Notes: generated by a model from the letters alone, not told the origin. A stretch of DNA of 12,439 bases from CAIRYW01 sp964555825 (GCA_964555825.1 CAZKTY010000022.1:1-12439), one strand, 5' to 3'; counted from the first letter of the stretch, positions 7,140 to 12,439 are shown. Program-made: numbers and translations.

Positions 7140-8507
7140 ATGAATAAAATCAGATTTTGGGCTATAATTCTATTAATTTTTGGAGCTTTTGTTGGGTATT
7201 TCACATATTCCACCGAACACGGTCAAACCTTTGGTAATTTTCCTTTTAAATTTGGGCTTGATCTTTCTGGAGGTACTCATCTTGTCTACCAAGCAGATGT
7301 CTCAAATATTCCAGCCTCAGATATTGATAGTTCTATGCAGGCGCTTAGAGATACTATTGAGAGAAGGGTAAATATTTTTGGAGTCTCAGAACCTATAGTT
7401 CAAGTTGAAAAAGGCTCTTTAAATGGACAGACCCTTCATGAACTCATTGTTGAACTTCCTGGTGTGACTGATCTGAATAAAGCTATTGCAACTATTGGGT
7501 CAACTCCAACTCTTGAATTCAGACTTGAGAAACCTGATGCTAAGAATTTACAGCTTACATCAAGTAGCACTGTCACATTGGATCAGATATATGAGCCTTC
7601 AACTATCACAGGAAAAGATCTAGCCCGAGCTGATGTTTCTTTTGATTCCACAACAGGAGCTCCTCAAGTATCACTTTCTTTCAATTCTGATGGTTCGACA
7701 AAATTTGCCGATATCACAAAAAATAATATAGGAAAGGTCCTAGCTATTATCTTGGATGGAACACCTATCTCAACTCCGGTCATTAGAGACCAAATAAGTG
7801 ACGGAAAAGCTGTTATCAACGGAAACTTTACACCTGTACAAGCTCAAGAATTAGTTAGAAATCTGAACTATGGAGCTTTGCCAGTGCCTATCAATCTTAT
7901 AGGAAGTCAATCAATTGGAGCTTCTCTTGGAAGTGATGCTTTGAAGGCTAGTGTGGCTGCTGGAATTATGAGCTTTATCATCATTGCACTCTTCTTGATC
8001 CTTTGGTACAGATTGCCAGGACTTATTGCAGTCATCGCTTTGGCTATTTATACAGCTGTGAACTTAGCGATCTTCAAGTTGATCCCTGTAACACTTACTT
8101 CAGCAGGTCTTGCTGGATTCATACTTTCGATAGGTATGGCTGTGGATGCGAATATCTTGATCTTTGAAAGAATGAAAGAGGAGATGAAAAAAGGTCATGG
8201 ACAGGAAATGGCTATGAAAGAAGGTTTTCATAGAGCTTGGCTTTCTATCAGAGATTCAAACCTTTCCTCGATCATTACTTCTGTGATCCTTTATTACTTC
8301 GCAACTTCTACTCTTATAAAAGGTTTTGCGTTAGTATTCTTCATTGGAGTTGTGACCTCTATGTTCACTGCAATTACTGTATCAAGAACATTTCTCTTTG
8401 CTATTTCACCAAAAGTTGGAAAAGGATTCAGTCGCTTCTTATTCAGCAACGGTTTTTCTTCGGGATACACATTAGAAAATAAAAAACTCGATCCAAAAAA
8501 TAAATAA
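7140..8507 (+). CDS. secD: Protein translocase subunit SecD
   Basis: SecD works with SecF to use the proton-motive force to pull secreted proteins through the SecYEG channel from the outer face of the membrane. The 455-residue protein has an N-terminal transmembrane helix (6-23), then the conserved GLDLSGGTHLVY (39-50), a large extracytoplasmic P1-like region (about 50-260), and five C-terminal transmembrane helices starting near 268. The RND-family signature GMAVDANILIFERMKEE (332-348) is intact and carries the Asp needed for proton coupling. It is shorter than E. coli SecD (615 residues) but within the range of Gram-positive and CPR SecD proteins, with the head domain reduced. The secF gene follows after 1 nt. 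It starts without a Shine-Dalgarno site, 8 nt after TATAAT. Confidence 0.97.
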   Translation: MNKIRFWAIILLIFGAFVGYFTYSTEHGQTFGNFPFKFGLDLSGGTHLVYQADVSNIPASDIDSSMQALRDTIERRVNIFGVSEPIVQVEKGSLNGQTLHELIVELPGVTDLNKAIATIGSTPTLEFRLEKPDAKNLQLTSSSTVTLDQIYEPSTITGKDLARADVSFDSTTGAPQVSLSFNSDGSTKFADITKNNIGKVLAIILDGTPISTPVIRDQISDGKAVINGNFTPVQAQELVRNLNYGALPVPINLIGSQSIGASLGSDALKASVAAGIMSFIIIALFLILWYRLPGLIAVIALAIYTAVNLAIFKLIPVTLTSAGLAGFILSIGMAVDANILIFERMKEEMKKGHGQEMAMKEGFHRAWLSIRDSNLSSIITSVILYYFATSTLIKGFALVFFIGVVTSMFTAITVSRTFLFAISPKVGKGFSRFLFSNGFSSGYTLENKKLDPKNK

Positions 8508-8508
8508 T

Positions 8509-9414
8509 ATGTTAGTAATCAAATACAGAAAAATATTTTACACTTTCTCAGCAATTATCTTTGCATTGGCGTTCTACGGGCTTTTTGCTTTTGGTCTAAA
8601 GCTCGGCATTGATTTCAATGGAGGGGTAATAGTAGATATGAACTACACTACAAGTCCCGATACTTCAAAGATAAATCCAGCTCTTGAACAATTGAATATG
8701 GGTGATTATTCTCTCAGAGCTTCAGGTAGTAATGATGTCATTTTAAGAACAAGGAATCTTTCAGATTCTGAAAGAAATTCAGTTTTGACCGCTCTTTCTC
8801 TTGGAGGGGAAAATCCAACTGTTAAGACCTTTGATTCTGTGGGTCCTATCCTTGGAGCTGAACTCCAAAGGAAATCTATGTACGCAGTAGCCTTGGTAAT
8901 TCTTGCTATAGTGCTATTCATCACTTTTGCATTCAGGCACGTCTCAAGACCTGTTTCTTCTTGGAAATATGGGGTTGTGGCTGTCATTGCTCTTATTCAT
9001 GATGTACTCATCCCAGCAGGCTTTTTTGCCTATTTAGGGAGATTTTACGGCACTGAAATAGATTCTCTTTTTGTGACAGCATTGCTTGTTGTTCTAGGTT
9101 TTTCAGTTCACGATACTATTGTGGTATTTGATAGAACTCGCGAAAATCTAAGAATAAACGGAAGTGAAAAACAGAAAAAAGATTTCGAAACAATTGTCGG
9201 AGAAAGTGTTAATCAGACCTTTATAAGATCAATAAATACATCTTTGACTGTTGTCATGGCTCTTCTCGTTCTATATTTTGTAGGACCAGTTCTTACAAAA
9301 GATTTTTCTCTTGCTCTTCTTGTTGGTGTTGTTGCTGGAACTTATTCTTCGATCTTCATTGGAAGTCCACTTTTGGTAACATTGGAAAAATTCCAGAATA
9401 GAAATAAAAAATAA
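8509..9414 (+). CDS. secF: Protein translocase subunit SecF
   Basis: The partner of SecD in the Sec translocon accessory complex. The 301-residue membrane protein has an N-terminal helix (9-30), GIDFNGGVIVDM (33-44), a short periplasmic-side domain, SVGPILGAEL (110-119), and five C-terminal membrane helices. The SecF signature HDVLIPAGFFA (164-174) and the RND motif GFSVHDTIVVFDRTREN (197-213) are complete. It lies 1 nt after the secD stop and has no Shine-Dalgarno site, so translation probably depends on coupling to secD. The end of this gene holds a candidate promoter for the following leader peptide. Confidence 0.97.
   Translation: MLVIKYRKIFYTFSAIIFALAFYGLFAFGLKLGIDFNGGVIVDMNYTTSPDTSKINPALEQLNMGDYSLRASGSNDVILRTRNLSDSERNSVLTALSLGGENPTVKTFDSVGPILGAELQRKSMYAVALVILAIVLFITFAFRHVSRPVSSWKYGVVAVIALIHDVLIPAGFFAYLGRFYGTEIDSLFVTALLVVLGFSVHDTIVVFDRTRENLRINGSEKQKKDFETIVGESVNQTFIRSINTSLTVVMALLVLYFVGPVLTKDFSLALLVGVVAGTYSSIFIGSPLLVTLEKFQNRNKK
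9382..9410 (+). promoter_or_regulatory. Candidate promoter of the cimA leader
   Basis: TTGGAA (9382-9387) is followed by 17 bp and TAAAAA (9405-9410), each with 4 of 6 consensus matches. The leader peptide ATG at 9418 begins 7 nt after the -10 box, which repeats the geometry of the other leaderless starts. The promoter would lie inside the last codons of secF. The boxes are weak, and readthrough from secDF could also supply transcripts. Confidence 0.4.
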
Positions 9415-9417
9415 TTC

Positions 9418-9486
9418 ATGAATAGAATAGCAAACATTATTGGCATTATTATTAACCACTCCAGTGGAGTTTTTGTCAGTATCTAG
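9418..9486 (+). CDS. Ile-rich attenuator leader peptide of cimA
   Basis: A 22-codon ORF beginning MNRIANIIGIIINH and ending in VFVSI before TAG. Seven codons are Ile (six at positions 4, 7, 8, 10, 11 and 12), and two are Val. The Ile cluster ends just before the first strand of a hairpin (9458-9470), so a ribosome stalled for lack of charged Ile-tRNA would cover that strand. The ORF lies 3 nt after secF and is followed by a terminator 28 nt beyond its stop. The next gene is citramalate synthase, the entry enzyme of the threonine-independent isoleucine route, which matches the regulatory amino acid. There is no Shine-Dalgarno site, and a -10-like box 7 nt upstream suggests leaderless translation. 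Confidence 0.7.
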   Translation: MNRIANIIGIIINHSSGVFVSI

Positions 9487-9540
9487 TTTCAAATAAAAAA
9501 AGTAGATACAAACAAACCCTCCACTACGGAGGGTTTTTTG
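9458..9540 (+). promoter_or_regulatory. Ribosome-mediated transcription attenuator of cimA
   Basis: Three mutually exclusive pairings are visible. The 1:2 hairpin is ACTCC (9458-9462) with GGAGT (9466-9470), inside the leader peptide gene. The 2:3 antiterminator is AGTGGAG (9463-9469) with CTCCACT (9519-9525), seven exact pairs. The 3:4 terminator is AAACCCTCC (9514-9522) with GGAGGGTTT (9528-9536), ending in a U-run. With isoleucine plentiful the ribosome would run to the TAG at 9484 and mask strand 2, allowing termination. Stalling at the Ile codons would free strand 2 to pair with strand 3 and let RNA polymerase reach cimA. No T-box or known leucine/isoleucine riboswitch sequence is present. 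Confidence 0.7.
9514..9539 (+). terminator. Attenuator terminator before cimA
   Basis: The strong stem CCCTCC (9517-9522) / GGAGGG (9528-9533), extendable by three A-U pairs, has a 5-nt loop and is followed by six T. It lies 39 nt before cimA, so it would stop transcription before the gene unless disrupted. It could also act as the plain terminator of secDF. Confidence 0.85.
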
Positions 9541-9578
9541 TTCTTTGAATCAAACCAATAAAAACTGGAGACCAGAAT

Positions 9579-11153
9579 ATGAAAAGATCTAAAGCTGTTG
9601 TTCGTATCTATGACACAACCTTACGTGATGGCACGCAAGGCGAGGGGATCAGTTTTAATGTAGCTGCCAAGTTGGCAATTGCAAAAAAACTAGATGAATT
9701 CGGAGTCGATTATATTGAAGGAGGATGGCCAGGATCAAATCCAAAGGATATGGAATTTTTCCTTAAAGCTGCAGAAACATCTTGGCAAAAAGCTAAGATC
9801 ACTGCTTTCGGAAGTACTCGGAAGGCAGGTCTGAAAGCTGAGGAAGATCCTCAACTCATCAAACTTCTTGAATCAAAAGCATCTGTGGTGACTATCTTCG
9901 GAAAAACATCACTTGTTCACGTTAGGAAGATTCTTTCTGTAACTCCATCGGAAAATTGTCAGATGATCATGGATTCTGTTGCGTTCTTAAGATCAAAAGG
10001 ACGTGAAGTGATCTATGATGCTGAACATTTTTTTGACGGTGCTAAAGAAGATTGGTCCTATGCGATCGAAACTCTCTTGGCAGCAAAAAATGCCGGAGCT
10101 GATACGATCGTTCTGTGTGATACAAACGGAGGAACTTTGCCTGATGAGATCGGTAGAATGGTCAAAAAGGTTGTAAGGAAGCTTTGTATGCCAATTGGAG
10201 TTCATACTCATAATGACTCTGAATGTGCAGTAGCAAACGCCCTTGCGGCCGTTAGATCTGGTGCTGTTCATGTCCAAGGGACAGTGAATGGCTATGGAGA
10301 AAGAGTTGGTAATTGTAATCTGACCAGTCTCATCCCAAACTTGGAATTCAAGATGGGAATAAAAACAGTTCCTGATCTAACAAAACTTCGCGAACTTTCG
10401 AGGTTTGTGGAGGAGTTAGCAAATGTTCCTTGCAATACTCGTTTGCCTTATGTTGGACAGTTGGCATTTACTCACAAAGGAGGAATACATGTTCATGCAG
10501 TAGAAAAGTTGACTCATTCGTATGAACATGTGGACCCTTCCCGAGTAGGTAATAATAGGAGATTCCTAGTTTCTGAACTTGCAGGACAATTAAACATTCT
10601 GAATAAAGCAAAGGAACTTGGATTTTCCGGTCTAGAAAAAGGTTCTCCTGAAGTAAAAACTGCACTTACTGAGATCAAAAGATTGGAGAATGAAGGTTAT
10701 GAGTTTGAAGCTGCAGATGCTTCTTTCTCGATCGTAATCCGTCGAATCTTGGGATCATATCAGCCTGCATTTGAACTTCTGGAATATCATACGTCCTTTC
10801 GCAGGTCGATGAATAGTTTGAACAGTTCTTGCGAAGCAACCGTAAAGATCAAAGTGGGAGAAATTGAAGAATACACCGTTGCCAGTGGTGATGGTCCTGT
10901 CAATGCTCTCGACTTTGCACTTCGAAAAGCCCTCAGTATTTTTTTCCCTCAGGTAAATAAGGTGAGTCTTGTAGATTACAATGTACGCATTCTGACAGGT
11001 GATAGGGGAAGTGCGGCAAAAACGCGGGTTCTTATTTTGTCGACTGATGGAGAAAAAAGTTGGGGGACGGTCGGAGTATCGGATAACATAATTGAAGCAA
11101 GCTGGCTTGCTTTAGTAGATGGATTCGAGTACTGGCTGCAAAAGAATAAATAG
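9579..11153 (+). CDS. cimA: (R)-citramalate synthase, Geobacter/archaeal-type CimA
   Basis: Condenses pyruvate and acetyl-CoA to (R)-citramalate, the first step of the threonine-independent route to 2-oxobutanoate and isoleucine. The 524-residue cytosolic protein opens with the HMGL-like TIM barrel: YDTTLRDGTQGEG (11-23, with catalytic Arg16 and metal-binding Asp17), DYIEGGWPGSNPKD (44-57) and the metal-binding HTHND (His209, His211), then NGYGERVGNCNL (237-248). AFTHKGGIHVHA marks the linker subdomain. The C-terminal part (about 380-520) matches the LeuA/CimA allosteric dimer domain, normally the site of feedback inhibition. The DEFGVDYIEGGWPGSNPKD wording is typical of the CimA subgroup rather than 2-isopropylmalate or homocitrate synthase, so I favour CimA, though close relatives exist. 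A Shine-Dalgarno site (GGAGA, 9567-9571) lies 7 nt upstream. Expression is probably attenuated through the Ile-rich leader. Confidence 0.92.
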   Translation: MKRSKAVVRIYDTTLRDGTQGEGISFNVAAKLAIAKKLDEFGVDYIEGGWPGSNPKDMEFFLKAAETSWQKAKITAFGSTRKAGLKAEEDPQLIKLLESKASVVTIFGKTSLVHVRKILSVTPSENCQMIMDSVAFLRSKGREVIYDAEHFFDGAKEDWSYAIETLLAAKNAGADTIVLCDTNGGTLPDEIGRMVKKVVRKLCMPIGVHTHNDSECAVANALAAVRSGAVHVQGTVNGYGERVGNCNLTSLIPNLEFKMGIKTVPDLTKLRELSRFVEELANVPCNTRLPYVGQLAFTHKGGIHVHAVEKLTHSYEHVDPSRVGNNRRFLVSELAGQLNILNKAKELGFSGLEKGSPEVKTALTEIKRLENEGYEFEAADASFSIVIRRILGSYQPAFELLEYHTSFRRSMNSLNSSCEATVKIKVGEIEEYTVASGDGPVNALDFALRKALSIFFPQVNKVSLVDYNVRILTGDRGSAAKTRVLILSTDGEKSWGTVGVSDNIIEASWLALVDGFEYWLQKNK

Positions 11154-11172
11154 GCCAGGAAGGTTTGATAAC

Positions 11173-11200
11173 AAGAGGATGTGGAAACATCCTCTTTTTT
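11173..11200 (+). terminator. Intrinsic terminator after cimA
   Basis: A 10-bp perfect stem, AAGAGGATGT (11173-11182) with ACATCCTCTT (11187-11196), has a GGAA tetraloop and continues into a run of T. It starts 20 nt after the cimA stop and makes cimA a single-gene transcript. Confidence 0.95.
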
Positions 11201-11203
11201 ATA

Positions 11204-11231
11204 TTGACATAGCATAATTTTATGTTATTTT
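11204..11231 (+). promoter_or_regulatory. Candidate promoter of the two-pass membrane protein gene
   Basis: A perfect TTGACA (11204-11209) lies directly after the cimA terminator. A TATTTT box (11226-11231) follows after 16 bp, placing the start of transcription about 14 nt before the ATG at 11252. A second AT-rich box (TTATAT, 11241-11246) nearer the ATG is an alternative -10 without a good -35. Confidence 0.45.
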
Positions 11232-11251
11232 GATCTGAAATTATATAGATT

Positions 11252-11881
11252 ATGGATAGGTCTTTCAAAAAGTTTAAGGAGAGGTACTTTCAGATCTTGC
11301 TGTATATCACAGCATACTGGGTAATAGGGGTCTTTTTGTGGATATTTATCCGCGGAATTTGCAATGGGTTTGGAGATAAATTCAGGTTCGCCTGGATATA
11401 TTATGATCCATGTATTCCGACTCCTATCCCTTTGTGGGTCATCTATTTTATATTTCCTTTTACGTTGAAGGGGTATTTGAAACTTGAGATCTGTCTTCAG
11501 AAAATATGGAATAACAAAATAATTTCCAAAATATTTCCTTTAGACGATGCTCAGGAACTTATATTCTTTCAGTGTGAGGAGGAGAGAAAACTGATAAAAA
11601 GTGGATGGCTTAATTCAGATCGCCAGAAAAAAGCTAAGAGTATAGAACTCCGAAGGGGACTCGCTCTTTCTTTGGAGATCGATCATTTCGGAGAGGTGAT
11701 AAGTCTGGTTGTCATGGAAGGTGATATCGAAGCTGAAATGTTGGCGAAAAAGATGGCTCGACGGATGAATTCCATTTGGCAGAACAAATATCTGTCTGTT
11801 GTGATCAATGTGGTTAGGGCTGATCTGTACCTCGCAATAGTGGGGGAGGTAGAAGAAATTCTATTTTCTCAAGGGACTTAA
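11252..11881 (+). CDS. Hypothetical two-pass membrane protein
   Basis: A 209-residue protein that I do not recognise. Two hydrophobic segments (about 14-34 and 58-72) flank a short loop with Cys37 and Cys54, a likely extracytoplasmic hairpin. The rest, from about residue 85 on, is a charged soluble domain on the cytoplasmic side: a helical part (DDAQELIFFQCEEERKLIK, 98-116), then beta-alpha-beta-like stretches ending in LSVVINVVRADLYLAIVGEV (181-200). The arrangement resembles small membrane-anchored sensor or adaptor proteins, but no catalytic motif is visible. It is flanked by terminators and has its own promoter, so it is a single-gene unit. There is no Shine-Dalgarno site. Its stop codon forms part of the loop of the terminator hairpin. 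Confidence 0.8.
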   Translation: MDRSFKKFKERYFQILLYITAYWVIGVFLWIFIRGICNGFGDKFRFAWIYYDPCIPTPIPLWVIYFIFPFTLKGYLKLEICLQKIWNNKIISKIFPLDDAQELIFFQCEEERKLIKSGWLNSDRQKKAKSIELRRGLALSLEIDHFGEVISLVVMEGDIEAEMLAKKMARRMNSIWQNKYLSVVINVVRADLYLAIVGEVEEILFSQGT

Positions 11882-11898
11882 ATGTCCCTATTTTTTTT
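11872..11898 (+). terminator. Intrinsic terminator overlapping the stop codon
   Basis: AGGGAC (11872-11877) pairs with GTCCCT (11884-11889), and the 6-nt loop contains the TAA stop of the preceding gene. Eight T follow (11891-11898), and the last two are also the first two bases of the next -35 box (TTGACA). Confidence 0.9.
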
Positions 11899-11924
11899 GA
11901 CAAAGTTAGTGTAATGCGTAATAT
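11897..11924 (+). promoter_or_regulatory. Promoter of the Leu-rich leader, leaderless geometry
   Basis: A perfect TTGACA (11897-11902), 16 bp, and TAATAT (11919-11924). The leader peptide ATG (11931) starts 6 nt after the -10 box, so transcription should begin at or near the ATG. The -35 box is fused to the U-tract of the upstream terminator. Confidence 0.75.
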
Positions 11925-11930
11925 ATTCAT

Positions 11931-12008
11931 ATGAAATTCAATCAAGCAAATCTCTTGGCACTGCTAAACCTCAGTAAGAACTGTGGAGATTTGACTTGTG
12001 CCTCTTAA
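11931..12008 (+). CDS. Leu-rich attenuator leader peptide
   Basis: A 25-codon ORF reading MKFNQANLLALLNLSKN and on to TCAS before TAA. Six codons are Leu, five of them among codons 8-14 (CTC TTG GCA CTG CTA AAC CTC). The cluster runs into the first strand of a hairpin at 11969-11975, the position expected for ribosome stalling in an attenuator. A terminator starts about 20 nt after the stop codon and the 95-residue protein gene follows. There is no Shine-Dalgarno site, but a strong promoter ends 6 nt before the ATG, so it should be translated from a leaderless mRNA. A free-standing small protein is the alternative reading. Confidence 0.65.
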   Translation: MKFNQANLLALLNLSKNCGDLTCAS

Positions 12009-12062
12009 AAAAGAATAAGAAACAGAAGCCAGTTCTCCACTTAGGGAGCTGGTTTTATTTTT
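11969..12062 (+). promoter_or_regulatory. Ribosome-mediated transcription attenuator, Leu-type
   Basis: It has the same four-strand layout as the element before cimA. The 1:2 hairpin is CCTCAGT (11969-11975) with ACTGTGG (11980-11986): six pairs, one T-T mismatch and an AAGA loop, all inside the leader ORF. The 2:3 antiterminator is GTGGAGA (11983-11989) with TCTCCAC (12034-12040), seven exact pairs. The 3:4 terminator uses CCAGTTCTC (12029-12037) with GGGAGCTGG (12044-12052). Strands 2 and 3 each belong to two alternatives, so only one of 2:3 and 1:2 plus 3:4 can form. Stalling in the Leu codons would favour readthrough to the gene at 12079. Confidence 0.65.
12026..12062 (+). terminator. Attenuator terminator before the 95-residue gene
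   Basis: A nine-pair stem with two G.U pairs (12029-12037 with 12044-12052) has a CACTTA loop, can be extended by AAG with TTT, and is followed by TTTTATTTTT. It ends about 16 nt before the ATG at 12079, with no clear promoter in between. Confidence 0.85.
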
Positions 12063-12078
12063 AGATAAGGAGTTCTTT

Positions 12079-12366
12079 ATGAAAATTCATTTTGAAGATA
12101 TATGTGCAGAATATGGAGTAACTGCTCGTCCAAAGTTTCTTAACCAATCTGCAGATCCAGCAGGAGCTGGTTTTAAGAAAAGCTGGAGAGCTTTGCTTCC
12201 TGTCATCTTCTCTGACGGCAGAGAAGTTGTAGGTGAAGGTAACGATGATAGCCCTATTGAAGCAATTAAGATCGCTTTCAGGGATGCTATCAGGAGGTAT
12301 CTTCTCCGATACACACCAGAAAAAATTGATCTTTTAACTGGGGAGATTTTAGAGACCGCAAGGTAA
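12079..12366 (+). CDS. Hypothetical 95-residue protein under attenuator control
   Basis: A small soluble protein that I do not recognise. A strong Shine-Dalgarno site (AAGGAG, 12067-12072) with 6 nt spacing fixes the start. The predicted order is helix (FEDICAEYG, 5-13), strand (around 17-22), strand (SWRALLPVIFSDG, 35-47), strand (REVVGEG, 48-54) and long helix (SPIEAIKIAFRDAIRRYLLRY, 58-78). That alpha-beta-beta-beta-alpha order, with a Gly-x-Gly turn before an Ala-rich helix, resembles a double-stranded-RNA-binding fold, but the basic residues at the start of the last helix are replaced by acidic ones, so this is only a structural guess. The gene stands alone between two terminators and seems to be reached only by readthrough of the Leu-type attenuator. 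Its role in amino-acid metabolism or translation is unknown. Confidence 0.75.
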   Translation: MKIHFEDICAEYGVTARPKFLNQSADPAGAGFKKSWRALLPVIFSDGREVVGEGNDDSPIEAIKIAFRDAIRRYLLRYTPEKIDLLTGEILETAR

Positions 12367-12380
12367 TTTCTCCAAGCTCA

Positions 12381-12410
12381 TAGCCACTAAAAAAGGTGGC
12401 TATTTTTATT
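12381..12410 (+). terminator. Intrinsic terminator after the 95-residue gene
   Basis: TAGCCAC (12381-12387) pairs with GTGGCTA (12396-12402) around an A-rich loop and is followed by TTTTTATT. It lies 14 nt after the stop codon at 12366. Nothing recognisable follows in the last 29 bases. Confidence 0.9.
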
Positions 12411-12439
12411 AGCGACGTAGGGCGAGGGAAATACAAAAG

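Noticed and set aside
9418..9578. T-box riboswitch or other tRNA-sensing leader before cimA.
   Set aside because: There is no AGGGTGG-type T-box sequence and no long specifier-loop stem. The leader ORF and the 2:3 pairing explain the region better.
9579..11153. 2-isopropylmalate synthase (LeuA) as the product of the 9579 gene.
   Set aside because: The wording around residues 11-57 and the overall length match the citramalate synthase subgroup. The Ile-rich leader also fits CimA better than LeuA. A biochemical test would be needed to exclude mixed activity.
11957..12002. GGCAC / GTGCC pairing enclosing the Leu-leader hairpin, considered as a tRNA-like or larger structured RNA.
   Set aside because: There is a single 5-bp outer stem, no cloverleaf arms and no conserved tRNA bases. 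It is better read as the leader coding sequence.
12087..12314. Reverse-strand 75-codon ORF opposite the 95-residue gene.
   Set aside because: It is fully antisense to a gene with a strong Shine-Dalgarno site and flanking terminators, and has no start signals or recognisable motifs. It is a shadow frame.

Overview
The window looks like chromosomal DNA from an AT-rich bacterium with small, tightly packed genes. The most likely source is a member of the Patescibacteria (candidate phyla radiation) or a similarly reduced lineage. This is an inference from several things: short SecD and SecF, a rodA gene paired with a single-pass protein carrying a Cys-rich DGIQNxGExGVDCGG-type motif, several promoters placed so close to the ATG that the mRNA would be leaderless, and many unrecognised genes. 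No 16S sequence is present to settle it. TAA and TAG are the usual stops. All recognisable genes read through with the standard code, so there is no sign of UGA recoding.

Layout: a 5S rRNA (13-130) with a terminator closes an rRNA operon that lies upstream. A two-gene unit follows (264-2157): a membrane-anchored extracytoplasmic protein and RodA, the peptidoglycan glycosyltransferase of cell elongation. A GT4 glycosyltransferase runs on the opposite strand (2161-3285). Divergent from it is an envelope-glycan run: polyprenyl-phosphate glycosylphosphotransferase (3353-4696), extended SDR nucleotide-sugar epimerase (4716-5612), an unrecognised protein (5602-6279), and an unrecognised gene split by an in-frame TAG (6298-6978). 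Next are secD and secF (7140-9414), then a (R)-citramalate synthase of the Geobacter type (cimA, 9579-11153), a two-pass membrane protein (11252-11881) and a 95-residue protein (12079-12366).

The most interesting content lies in two short intergenic regions, which appear to be ribosome-mediated transcription attenuators of the same design. Upstream of cimA (9418-9540) there is an Ile-rich 22-codon leader peptide, a 1:2 hairpin inside its coding sequence, an intrinsic terminator (3:4), and an exact 7-bp antiterminator pairing (2:3). CimA makes the precursor of isoleucine, so the Ile codons fit the pathway. Upstream of the 95-residue gene (11931-12062) the same layout recurs with a 25-codon leader peptide rich in Leu codons (LLALLNL). 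Both use a GTGGAG strand pairing with a CTCCACT strand in the terminator. Both leader ORFs start 6-7 nt after a plausible -10 box, so they would be translated from leaderless transcripts, while the genes they control have Shine-Dalgarno sites. Together these suggest an amino-acid-responsive attenuation family in a lineage where such control would be unexpected, with one target of unknown function.

No tRNA, CRISPR array, insertion sequence or prophage was seen, and no gene-free stretch exceeds 300 bases.
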